DNA from: SHNJ01 sp964458615
GTDB taxonomy: Bacteria; Pseudomonadota; Alphaproteobacteria; SHNJ01
Assembly (NCBI GenBank): GCA_964458615.1
Contig: CAYWJR010000001.1
Location: forward strand, 42,832 to 106,831
Reading direction: 5' to 3'
Length of the DNA stretch: 64,000 bases
In this document: piece by piece, positions 1-7,474 of the stretch
Numbering within the stretch: the stretch's first letter is position 1
Layout of the letters: each line of letters begins with the position of its first letter
The notes under the pieces: generated by a model
Databases searched by the model: none
What the model saw: only the letters and a program-made list of their open reading frames with translations
What the model was told of the DNA's origin: nothing
Position numbers and translations under genes: made by a program

Positions 1-1
1 T

Positions 2-481
2 CCAATTTATGCCGACCGGCCAACTATGGACGAAATCGAAAAATGTTTCGGTTACGTTTTAAAAATTTTGCCGGATGGTCATGGTTTTTACCGCCCGCAA
101 TTGCAACCCAATTTGATCCAAGCCTATCAGGAATTTCAATTCGAACATTTGAAAATCATGCCGATTTTGCAAAATCACGGCTATATAAACAGTCTTGGGT
201 TCCGTATCGGCAATTTCGCATATTGCACCGATGTGGTCGATTTTCCAGCCGAATCGTTTGAATTGTTGCGCGGCGTCGATACATGGATTGTCGATTGTTT
301 TATCAACGAACCACACCAAAGCCACGCGCATGTCGACAAGGTTCTAGCTTGGGCGAATCAATTAAAGCCGCGCAGAACCATTTTAACGCATCTAAGCGCG
401 CAGTTGGATTACGACAAATTGTCGGCCAAATGTCTGCCGGGAATGGAACCGGGGTTCGATGGCATGGTTATCGACGTTTAA
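2..481 (+). CDS. MBL-fold metal-dependent hydrolase, C-terminal part (cut by window start)
   Basis: The reading frame is already open at base 2 (PIYADRPTMDEIEK...), so the ATG at 26 is internal and the true start lies upstream. The remaining 159 residues look like the C-terminal half of a PhnP-like metallo-beta-lactamase-fold phosphodiesterase. The cue 'PIYAD' followed by a 'TMDEI' helix, the metal-ligand Asp region 'YCTDVVDFP', 'WIVDCF', and the closing 'ILTHLSAQLDYD' with its metal-binding His are typical of the family. The N-terminal HxHxDH metal motif is outside the window. In Alphaproteobacteria such genes often follow a TatD-type DNase. The exact substrate is unknown. Confidence 0.75.
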   Translation, partial: PIYADRPTMDEIEKCFGYVLKILPDGHGFYRPQLQPNLIQAYQEFQFEHLKIMPILQNHGYINSLGFRIGNFAYCTDVVDFPAESFELLRGVDTWIVDCFINEPHQSHAHVDKVLAWANQLKPRRTILTHLSAQLDYDKLSAKCLPGMEPGFDGMVIDV

Positions 482-714
482 AGCCTGTTGGTAATTTACA
501 GTTGACGGGGCATCTAAGGCCGCTATTGTTATATTCGGAATCTAAAGACATACTGTTCAACGCGTCATTATTTTCCATAATATATATACCTTAATCAATA
601 AGGTTAGTTACAGCAGAGGAAAACGGCGGAAAACCAAGTCTGTTTAACCACAGGATGAAACCGCCCCACTTTGCCCCTTAAACTTTCCTTTTAACCCGGT
701 ATCCAGCTTATATC

Positions 715-1506
715 ATGACAAACACCGACCGGCTTTTGGCAATCATGGCGCGCTTGCGCGACCCGGTTGACGGGTGCCCATGGGACATTAAACAAACATT
801 CGAATCTATCGCACCTTATACCCTAGAAGAAGTCCACGAAGTTCTAGACGCCATTCGACGCGGCAACATGGCCGATTTGCGTGACGAGCTGGGCGATTTA
901 TTGCTCCAGGTTGTGTTTCATTCCAGAATCGCCGAAGAATCGGATTATTTCAATTTTGATGATGTTGCCGGATCGATTGCAAACAAACTGGAACGGCGGC
1001 ATCCGCACGTATTTGAATCGCAAAAAATCACTTCGGATACGGAATTACACCAAAACTGGAACCAAAAGAAACAAGCCGAACGGGCGGCAAAGCAGGGCGC
1101 AGATGTATCGGTTTTATCCGATATTCCGCCTGCCCTGCCTGCCCTTATGTTGGCGGTGAAATTACAAGAACGGGCGGCATCGGTTGGATTCGATTGGCCG
1201 GATCGCAACGGCCCGATGGATAAAATTCACGAAGAATTGGTAGAATTGAAAACCGAAATTCATGCCGGGGATATGGAAAAAATGGCGGATGAATTGGGCG
1301 ATTTGCTTTTTTCCATCTGCAATTTGGCAAGGCATTTAAAATTGTCGCCGGAAATATGTTTACTGAACGCCGCGCAAAAATTCAAAACCCGGTTTGAATC
1401 CGTTGAAACAAACGTAAAACGGACTGGCAAATCCATGCAATCGATGACCATCGATGAATTGGAACATTTATGGCAAAACGCCAAAAAACAATTGGATACT
1501 ATCTAG
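715..1506 (+). CDS. mazG: Nucleoside triphosphate pyrophosphohydrolase MazG
   Basis: A 263-residue protein of the length usual for two-domain MazG, which hydrolyses NTPs to NMP and pyrophosphate (nucleotide pool cleaning). Each half carries a MazG fold. The first has 'CPWDIKQTFESIAPYTLEEVHEVLDAI' followed by 'ELGDLLLQVVFHSRIAEE', the EExxE...ExxD metal-binding pattern. The second has 'EELVELKTEI' and 'ELGDLLFSICNLARHL'. mazG often sits next to hflX in Alphaproteobacteria. Here it is close by but convergent, overlapping the end of the next minus-strand gene by 8 bases. Confidence 0.93.
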   Translation: MTNTDRLLAIMARLRDPVDGCPWDIKQTFESIAPYTLEEVHEVLDAIRRGNMADLRDELGDLLLQVVFHSRIAEESDYFNFDDVAGSIANKLERRHPHVFESQKITSDTELHQNWNQKKQAERAAKQGADVSVLSDIPPALPALMLAVKLQERAASVGFDWPDRNGPMDKIHEELVELKTEIHAGDMEKMADELGDLLFSICNLARHLKLSPEICLLNAAQKFKTRFESVETNVKRTGKSMQSMTIDELEHLWQNAKKQLDTI

Positions 1507-2044
1507 AAGGACGTGCTGGCGGCTGAGACGGTGGTTTTGCCGCCGATGGCTTTGGTGGCGGCGCAACAGTGCTTGTTGCCGTATTCGCAGGCGGTGCAAC
1601 CTTTGTTGTTGCACCAGCTGTTGTATTGGATGACGCAGCCGCTGTATTTTGCTTGCCAGGAATTTCGATGGTGATACGCCCTGGCTTATTGTTCGCAGCT
1701 TCGCTTTGCAATCGCAATTTCGTCGCCTCAATTTCTTTTTTCATTTTATGGGCTTTGATACAGGAAACCACGCCTGCTGCGGCCATAATTGGCATTACGG
1801 CCAAAATTGCCCAACCGACATTAACACCAAACGCCGTCGCGGCGGATGCCGCCTTGCCCAATAAACCTATTTTAACAGCCCCGGCCCCAATTGCCATCAG
1901 ACCCGATAAAACACAGGCGATAACGCCGATTTTCAACGCCTCGAACCGTTCGATTTCCAATGAATCGATTTTTCCGGCGCGGTGCATGCGGTCACCGGCA
2001 ATTGCTATGCTGTTACCGCTTAATCGTGGGGAAGGTCTTATCAT
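1499..2044 (-). CDS. Hypothetical two-helix membrane protein with Pro/Ala/Thr-rich tail
   Basis: Not recognised. The chosen ATG at 2044 gives 181 residues (MIRPSPRLSG...). An upstream ATG at 2113 would lie inside the hairpin that appears to end the preceding gene, so it is less likely. Neither start has a strong ribosome-binding site. The protein has a hydrophilic N-terminus, two membrane segments ('IGVIACVLSGLMAIGAGAV' and 'GWAILAVMPIMAAAGVV'), a short basic stretch 'KAHKMKKEIEATKLRL', and a low-complexity tail rich in Pro, Ala, Thr and Lys. The plus-strand frame over the same bases is probably a shadow. This frame has the more protein-like pattern of paired helices and charged flanks. Confidence 0.5.
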   Translation of the reverse strand: MIRPSPRLSGNSIAIAGDRMHRAGKIDSLEIERFEALKIGVIACVLSGLMAIGAGAVKIGLLGKAASAATAFGVNVGWAILAVMPIMAAAGVVSCIKAHKMKKEIEATKLRLQSEAANNKPGRITIEIPGKQNTAAASSNTTAGATTKVAPPANTATSTVAPPPKPSAAKPPSQPPARPSR

Positions 2045-2089
2045 GGAAAAAATAATAAAACGGCGGCGCCAATAAATCAACCCACTAAA

Positions 2090-2128
2090 AAACAAAAAAC
2101 CGCATAAAATCATGCGGTTATTATTAAA
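2090..2128 (-). terminator. Hairpin after the 141-residue hypothetical gene
   Basis: The inverted repeat AACCGCAT / ATGCGGTT with a 6-base loop sits just below the stop of the 2144-2569 gene. On the minus strand it is followed by GTTTTTTGTTTTTTAG, giving a T-rich tail, so it looks like an intrinsic terminator. Confidence 0.6.
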
Positions 2129-2143
2129 TTAAAACATATTGGT

Positions 2144-2569
2144 TTAATTCAATTTTTCAGCCGTTTTGCGTAATTCCGGCGGACAATGCCGGTTATTGCG
2201 CACATAATCGTCAATAACATACAGTGAACTGGCGATCCGTTCCAATTGGCTGAATTCATATGGATTTTGTTCATAAAGCCGCGCCGCAACTTCGGTCATT
2301 AAATGCATCGCCCGCAACCACGCCGTCGCCCTGCGATCCGGGAAAACCGTGTCGATATCGCCTTCTTCTAAACGTTGGTAATTTGCGGTTATCACGCCCA
2401 ACAAAGCCTGTGGGTTATGCGACATTTGTTCCAACAATCGCCGGGATTGTTTGTAAATTTCCGTGGCGCCTGGATCAGGCAATGGAATTGCCTTGAATTC
2501 ATTTTTGCCTTGGGCATGCGGCAACGATTCGATTATATCGTGTAAATTCCCTGTCCGGTAAGAACGCAT
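2144..2569 (-). CDS. Hypothetical protein, soluble, helical
   Basis: Not recognised. It has 141 residues, no signal peptide and no membrane segment. The sequence looks mainly alpha-helical ('ATEIYKQSRRLLEQMSHN', 'ATAWLRAMHLMTEVAARLYE'). It lies downstream of hflX on the same strand, about 140 bases away, and has its own apparent terminator. The helix pattern around residues 75-115 loosely resembles the hypotheticals at 29367-30953, which hints at a lineage-specific family; this is a by-eye similarity only. Confidence 0.6.
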   Translation of the reverse strand: MRSYRTGNLHDIIESLPHAQGKNEFKAIPLPDPGATEIYKQSRRLLEQMSHNPQALLGVITANYQRLEEGDIDTVFPDRRATAWLRAMHLMTEVAARLYEQNPYEFSQLERIASSLYVIDDYVRNNRHCPPELRKTAEKLN

Positions 2570-2711
2570 GGGCTTAATTATCCCTAGTTGCTCTGTGCCG
2601 ATTGTATTTTTTATTATCCTTTCAGCATGTCATGAAAGGAATAAGAAAAGGTTAATGAAAATTAACTTTTATGGCAATCATCGTGCGGATTTTTAATTTA
2701 AATACAATGCG

Positions 2712-4055
2712 TTAAATGGCATCCGACATTGATTCGTCACTATCATCGTCTTGTGCGAACAAAGGAAACTTGGCCTTGAACCGCTGCCATTCGCCATTAT
2801 TGATCGACAATTCGAGTTTGCAGCCATCTTCGGTATCTTCGCGGTTCAATATTTGCGCATGGCGGTACAACCAAGCCATCTCCTCGCCCGCCTGCCCCGG
2901 CAATGTGATTGCCTGGCGGCGCATACCTTGGGCCAATTTAGTTTCAATTTGATCGAGCAATGCGCCAATCCCCTCGCCCGTAATGGCGGAAACGGGGGCA
3001 ACAAAATCCGATTTTTGCCAATCCGAACGCACGCCGCCCGGATCCAGCAGGTCGATTTTATTCCATACCTCGATCATGCGGGAACGCCAATCCGATTCTT
3101 CGATACCAAGATCGGATAAAACTTTTTCGACATCGGATTTTTGCGCGTCGGTTTCTTCGGACGATAAATCGCGCACATGCAATATCAAATCCGCTTGGCG
3201 CACTTCTTCGAGTGTCGCGCGAAACGCCGCCACCAATTGTGTCGGCAAATCCGATATAAAACCGACCGTATCGGACAACAAAATTTTTCTGCCCGACGGC
3301 AATTTCAATGGGCGGATTGTCGGATCCAAAGTCGCGAACAACATGTCCTTGGCCAACACCTGCGCATTCGTCAGATGGTTGAACAATGTCGATTTCCCGG
3401 CGTTGGTGTAACCGACCAGGGCGACCATGGGAATGTCGTTGCGCTGCCTGGATTTACGTTGCAATGCCCGCGTACGCACAACGCCGTCCAATTCGATTTT
3501 GATTTTTTCGATTCTCGCCTCCAGCATGCGGCGATCCAATTCCAATTGTTTTTCACCGGGGCCGCCCAAAAATCCGCGTCCGCCGCGTTGCCGTTCCAAG
3601 TGCGTCCATGATCTGACCAAACGGCTGCGTTGGAATGTCAATGCCGCCAATTCCACCTGCAACCGGCCTTCGTGCGTTTGCGCGCGGGCGCCGAAAATTT
3701 CCAAAATCATGCCGGTGCGGTCGATGACTTTTACTTTGCAGGCGTTTTCCAAATTGCGCTGTTGCCCGGGCGTCAATGCCGCATCGACAAACAACAATTG
3801 CACTTTGTTGTTGGTTAAATAGGATTTTAATTCGTCCGCTTTGCCCGAACCGATATAAGTTGCCGGGGAAATTTTCGACAATGCGGTGACTTCGGATCCA
3901 AATATTTCCAGATCAATCGCTTCGGCCAATCCAACCGCCTCGGCCAAACTGGATTCGGCCGAACGGGGCGATGCAAACCGATCCGTTTTCAGAATCGGAT
4001 GCAACACAAAGACCTTCGTTGGCTGAAGATCGTTCATCAACGTTGGATCAGTCAT
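2712..4055 (-). CDS. hflX: GTPase HflX
   Basis: A 447-residue ribosome-associated GTPase (TRAFAC class, HflX family) that splits or rescues stalled ribosomes. The N-terminal HflX domain includes the glycine-rich 'RQRGGRGFLGGPGEKQLELDRR'-type linker around residues 155-180. It is followed by G1 'GYTNAGKSTLFN', G3 'DTVGF', and G4 'NKID'. The C-terminal extension 'QDDDSDESMSDAI' is acidic. The gene lies 19 bases downstream of hfq, the hfq-hflX pair common in Proteobacteria, and is probably co-transcribed with it. Confidence 0.96.
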   Translation of the reverse strand: MTDPTLMNDLQPTKVFVLHPILKTDRFASPRSAESSLAEAVGLAEAIDLEIFGSEVTALSKISPATYIGSGKADELKSYLTNNKVQLLFVDAALTPGQQRNLENACKVKVIDRTGMILEIFGARAQTHEGRLQVELAALTFQRSRLVRSWTHLERQRGGRGFLGGPGEKQLELDRRMLEARIEKIKIELDGVVRTRALQRKSRQRNDIPMVALVGYTNAGKSTLFNHLTNAQVLAKDMLFATLDPTIRPLKLPSGRKILLSDTVGFISDLPTQLVAAFRATLEEVRQADLILHVRDLSSEETDAQKSDVEKVLSDLGIEESDWRSRMIEVWNKIDLLDPGGVRSDWQKSDFVAPVSAITGEGIGALLDQIETKLAQGMRRQAITLPGQAGEEMAWLYRHAQILNREDTEDGCKLELSINNGEWQRFKAKFPLFAQDDDSDESMSDAI

Positions 4056-4074
4056 ATATGGCTATGGCAGGCAA

Positions 4075-4359
4075 TTACGGTTTTACAGCCGCATCCAAAG
4101 TAGCGCCGGCTTCGATCGTTTCGTTTTCTTTCGGATCGTACAGCGATACAGGGCCGCCAGGCATAATGGTCGAAATGGCATGTTTGTATACCAATTGCGA
4201 CATCGCATCCCGGCGCAGAAGGACGCAAAAATTATCAAACCAAGTTACGATTCCCTGTAATTTGACGCCGTTGACCAAAAATACGGTCACGGGCACTTTT
4301 TGTTTCCGGATGTTATTTAAAAATACATCTTGAACATTTTGGTTTTTTTCTTGGGCCAT
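4075..4359 (-). CDS. hfq: RNA-binding protein Hfq
   Basis: A 94-residue hexameric Sm-like RNA chaperone for small-RNA regulation. The Sm1 segment 'QDVFLNNIRKQKVPVTVFLVNGVKLQGIV..FDNFCVLLRRD' and the Sm2 segment 'YKHAISTIMP' are complete and canonical. The C-terminal tail after residue 72 is short and acidic ('DPKENETIEAGATLDAAVKP'), as in many alphaproteobacterial Hfq proteins. Linkage to ntrX and hflX is conserved in Alphaproteobacteria, except that a 419-residue unknown gene separates it from ntrX here. Confidence 0.98.
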   Translation of the reverse strand: MAQEKNQNVQDVFLNNIRKQKVPVTVFLVNGVKLQGIVTWFDNFCVLLRRDAMSQLVYKHAISTIMPGGPVSLYDPKENETIEAGATLDAAVKP

Positions 4360-4520
4360 GTAATTTTCTCTTTATTTTATTGAAATGACCAGTATGGACG
4401 GACAACTACATAATCTAATTAATAGGTAATGTAAATAACCAATATCAACCAGGAATTGTAATATTATAACAAGTTAAAAAAATTTAAGCAAAGGCAAAAA
4501 ATATGCAGCAACAAACTGGT

Positions 4521-5780
4521 TTAACGGGAATCTCTAGCCCCCCTTAATCGCATAAGTTGCACCACATTGTCGTAAAAGAACGATACGGCAATACCAGTCA
4601 TTAGCCACATTGTGAATCCCATGGGATAATTAGACTTGTTGGTATTGATGGTTAAAGCGGATGCAATAGTCGCTGAGAAAGCGGTAACAAAAGCGCTACT
4701 CCCTACCCCCAACCATGTAGCCATCACAGAAGGCGGATTCATAGCAAGGTCTAATTCAACAGGATCCGGAAGTTCGTATTTTACCGCTGTGCTAGAACCT
4801 GTATTGGCGGGTTGATATTCCACGGTTGGCACTGGCTTGGGTTGTGGCTGCGGAATGTTGCGTGGATTGGGTGTTACACTCGGTCTGCCATTTTTGCCCC
4901 TGGGTTGACGAGGCGCGAATTTTCCGCTGCCTGCGCAGCGCACCGTAATTTGCGCAGTCGCAGTTTCGGTTTCAACCAAATCCGTATGAATTCGATCAGC
5001 CAGTTTATGTAATTTTCCGTCTTCCGACGCCGGTACAATTTGTGAAATATGCGATTGAATTAAACGGCTAACTTGCGCCTTGCCTTGAACAGAAAAAGGA
5101 ATTGCGAAATAATTACGCATCCCATTATGGCCTAATGGCGGACAATTTTCCTCTATCTTCCACAAACGGCATAAAAACAACAAATCATTTTTGAAATCCG
5201 GATTTTTATTTAACAAACTTTGCAACCGCTCTGCTGCTTGGGATTCGCTTTTAATCCCGTAAAAATTTACGGCAACCTGCGCAAGACGCAAACTCAACGC
5301 CTTTCTTTGCGGAAATTCCAGTAATTCTAAATAGGAATTTGGCAAAACATAATCGCGCTTGTTAATTCTGTCATTATTCGAATCCGCGATTGCGGCAGTG
5401 CCCGAATTCACACCCTGTTCCGATTTTGCCTTATAGGAAGGATGCAGAGTAAATGACCCGCGCATGGCATCGGTAACAAACCCTTGCGATACCAATGTGC
5501 TGGCTATTTTGCGAACCGCTTGGGGGTCCAATTTCGTGTTGGCTGCCGACGAAACAGGGCTGCTAAACATAACCACAACCGGATCATGACCCCGGTTTGC
5601 AAAAGAAATTTTTCCGCCATGCGCGGTATCTTCTGCAGCAAGGCCAAAAAAATCCAACGCGATTGCCAGTTCCGATACGGTAAAATCCAGCGGTACCGGT
5701 TTATGGAAAAGCCTCTCCAGTGCGGAAATTTGCTTGCGGTTTAAATTGACAGTCCGATTTACTGTTGCCGTTTTACTCAT
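4521..5780 (-). CDS. HicA-like N-terminal domain fused to a C-terminal two-helix membrane anchor
   Basis: 419 residues, not assigned to a known full-length family. Residues ~12-105 ('NRKQISALERLFHKPVPLDF', 'GGKISFANRG', 'LDPQAVRKIASTLVSQG') follow the layout of HicA-type small dsRBD-like toxins: 'KQ..LE.IF..PVP..' helix, basic strands, then a final helix. The usual catalytic His of HicA is not obvious. The middle is soluble and helical. A Pro/Lys/Gln-rich linker (~295-325) precedes two membrane segments near the C-terminus ('WLGVGSSAFVTAFSATIASA' and 'FTMWLMTGIAVSFFY'). No HicB partner is adjacent. The gene lies between ntrX and hfq and has its own promoter-like sequence. The HicA resemblance is by eye and moderate. 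Confidence 0.6.
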   Translation of the reverse strand: MSKTATVNRTVNLNRKQISALERLFHKPVPLDFTVSELAIALDFFGLAAEDTAHGGKISFANRGHDPVVVMFSSPVSSAANTKLDPQAVRKIASTLVSQGFVTDAMRGSFTLHPSYKAKSEQGVNSGTAAIADSNNDRINKRDYVLPNSYLELLEFPQRKALSLRLAQVAVNFYGIKSESQAAERLQSLLNKNPDFKNDLLFLCRLWKIEENCPPLGHNGMRNYFAIPFSVQGKAQVSRLIQSHISQIVPASEDGKLHKLADRIHTDLVETETATAQITVRCAGSGKFAPRQPRGKNGRPSVTPNPRNIPQPQPKPVPTVEYQPANTGSSTAVKYELPDPVELDLAMNPPSVMATWLGVGSSAFVTAFSATIASALTINTNKSNYPMGFTMWLMTGIAVSFFYDNVVQLMRLRGARDSR

Positions 5781-5809
5781 ACCCTTGCCTTTTATTTATG
5801 TTTTTTGGC

Positions 5810-5838
5810 AAAGTATCTATACAGCACACAAACGTCAA
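5810..5838 (-). promoter_or_regulatory. Candidate sigma-70 promoter for the HicA-like fusion gene
   Basis: On the minus strand a TTGACG (-35, at 5838-5833) is separated by 17 bases from TACTTT (-10, at 5815-5810), about 30 bases before the ATG at 5780. It lies just below the hairpin that follows ntrX, so the downstream gene may be transcribed independently of ntrYX. Confidence 0.45.
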
Positions 5839-5862
5839 GACCCATTCTGTTAAGAATGGGTC
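5839..5862 (-). terminator. Hairpin after ntrX
   Basis: A perfect 10-base-pair stem (GACCCATTCT / AGAATGGGTC) with a 4-base loop lies about 30 bases after the ntrX stop. The T-tract behind it is weak (TTGACGTTTG), so it may be a poor intrinsic terminator or a transcript-stabilising hairpin. Confidence 0.45.
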
Positions 5863-5892
5863 CTAAACATTTGTAATATAATTATATTAAAC

Positions 5893-7383
5893 TTAGCTCG
5901 CTTGCGCCTTCGTCTCCGGCAACAACTCCCCCGCTTCGTTCGCGGCTCCGGATGTGTTGACACCAAGCGACTTCAACTTGCGGTGCAAGGCCGAACGTTC
6001 CATCCCGATAAAGGCCGCCGTGCGGGAAATATTGCCGCCAAAACGCGTGACTTGCGCCAACAAATATTCGCGTTCGAATACTTCGCGCGCATCCCGCAAC
6101 GGCAATGTCATAATTTCAGCCGAGCGATCATGACGCATAATATCCGGCGTTGCCTGGGAAATGTCTGGTGGCAATAAATCCGCGCCGATCGGTTCCGATG
6201 TCGCGCCGCCAGCCATGATCAAAACCCATTCAATCACGTTACGCAATTGGCGAACGTTGCCCGGCCAATCATAGGCCTGCAATGCCGCCAATGCATCGTC
6301 CGACAAACGGCGGGATGGCAAACCGGATGTTTCAGCCGCCCGTTCCATAAACGCCTTGGCAAGATCCGGAATATCCTCGCGCCGCAACGACAATGGAGGC
6401 ACCTGAATCGGCACGACATTCAAACGGTAATACAAATCCTGGCGGAAACGGCCCTGCGCCATCAAATCCTGCAAATTGCGGTTGGTCGACGCAATCACCC
6501 GTAAATCGACGCGGATCGGCGTATTGCCGCCGACGCGTTGGAACGTTTGATCCTGTAGCGCGCGGACGATTTTGCCTTGGGTTTCCAGCGGCATATCGGC
6601 TACTTCGTCTAAAAACAACGTGCCGGAATGCGCCATTTCTAAAACGCCGACTTTGCGGCTGACCTGGCCGGTTTCGGAATCTTTGCGGACTTCGGAACCG
6701 AACAATTCGACTTCCAATCTGTCGGGACGCATCGTTGCGCAATTCAAAGCCACAAATGGCCCTGTGGCGCGGCGCGATTTTTGATGCAACATGCGCGCAA
6801 CGACTTCTTTACCGGACCCGGCGGGGCCAGTGATCAACACACGGCTGTTGGTTGGGGCAACGCGTTCGATCGTTTGGCGAACCGTTTGAATAGTTTGTGA
6901 TTTACCGGTTAATTCCGATTCCTTGGTATTATACTGGCGCAATTCTTCGATTTCACGGGTCATTTGCGCCGCCTGCAAGGCGTTGCGCACAACCAACGAC
7001 AAACGATCGGAATTGAACGGTTTGGAAATGAAATCATATGCGCCGATTTTTGTCGAACGAACCGCAGCTTCAATCGATCCATGCCCGGAAATCATCACCG
7101 CAGGCAATGTAGGGTGTTCGCGTTTAATTTGTTCCAGCAATTGAATACCGTCCAATTTGCTGCCCTGAAGCCAAATATCCAAAATAACCAAAGACGGGCG
7201 TTTTTCACGAATCGCCTTGATCGCGTCGGTGTCGGTGCCAACGGTTCTGACGATATATTTTTTGTCTTTCTCGTCTTCAAGAACGCCCTTGATGCTTTCG
7301 CGAATATCCGCTTCGTCATCCACCACCAAAATATCGGGTTGAATGCCGGAATTGTCGTTTACGAATTCTAAATCGTCGCTCAT
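5893..7383 (-). CDS. ntrX: Nitrogen regulation response regulator NtrX
   Basis: A 496-residue NtrC-family regulator and cognate partner of NtrY. The receiver domain (~15-130) has the acidic pair in 'VVDDEAD', the phospho-acceptor Asp in 'VILDIWLQG', Ser in 'ISGHG' and Lys in 'SKPF'. The AAA+ domain (~160-385) has Walker A 'GPAGSGKE', Walker B 'GTLFLDEVADM' and an Arg-finger region. The GAFTGA loop that contacts sigma-54 is replaced by 'EVRKDSETGQVSRKVG', as is often reported for alphaproteobacterial NtrX, so it may not use sigma-54. A Fis helix-turn-helix ('ISRTAAFIGMERSALHRKLKSLG') lies near the C-terminus. It is 91 bases downstream of ntrY. Confidence 0.96.
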   Translation of the reverse strand: MSDDLEFVNDNSGIQPDILVVDDEADIRESIKGVLEDEKDKKYIVRTVGTDTDAIKAIREKRPSLVILDIWLQGSKLDGIQLLEQIKREHPTLPAVMISGHGSIEAAVRSTKIGAYDFISKPFNSDRLSLVVRNALQAAQMTREIEELRQYNTKESELTGKSQTIQTVRQTIERVAPTNSRVLITGPAGSGKEVVARMLHQKSRRATGPFVALNCATMRPDRLEVELFGSEVRKDSETGQVSRKVGVLEMAHSGTLFLDEVADMPLETQGKIVRALQDQTFQRVGGNTPIRVDLRVIASTNRNLQDLMAQGRFRQDLYYRLNVVPIQVPPLSLRREDIPDLAKAFMERAAETSGLPSRRLSDDALAALQAYDWPGNVRQLRNVIEWVLIMAGGATSEPIGADLLPPDISQATPDIMRHDRSAEIMTLPLRDAREVFEREYLLAQVTRFGGNISRTAAFIGMERSALHRKLKSLGVNTSGAANEAGELLPETKAQAS

Positions 7384-7474
7384 GATTCACCACCTTGGGT
7401 CTGATCGTTCACATTAAGAAACGTTAATCTTTATAAAGCTTAATAGAGTTTAACGGTCTTACTTACTGTGTCTT

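Noticed and set aside
1569..2075. Plus-strand 168-codon ORF
   Set aside because: It is antisense to the minus-strand two-helix protein, and its hydrophobic stretches mirror that gene. There is no ribosome-binding site or family match.
4360..5892. A HicB antitoxin for the HicA-like domain
   Set aside because: No frame on either strand near the gene encodes a HicB-like RHH or HTH protein.
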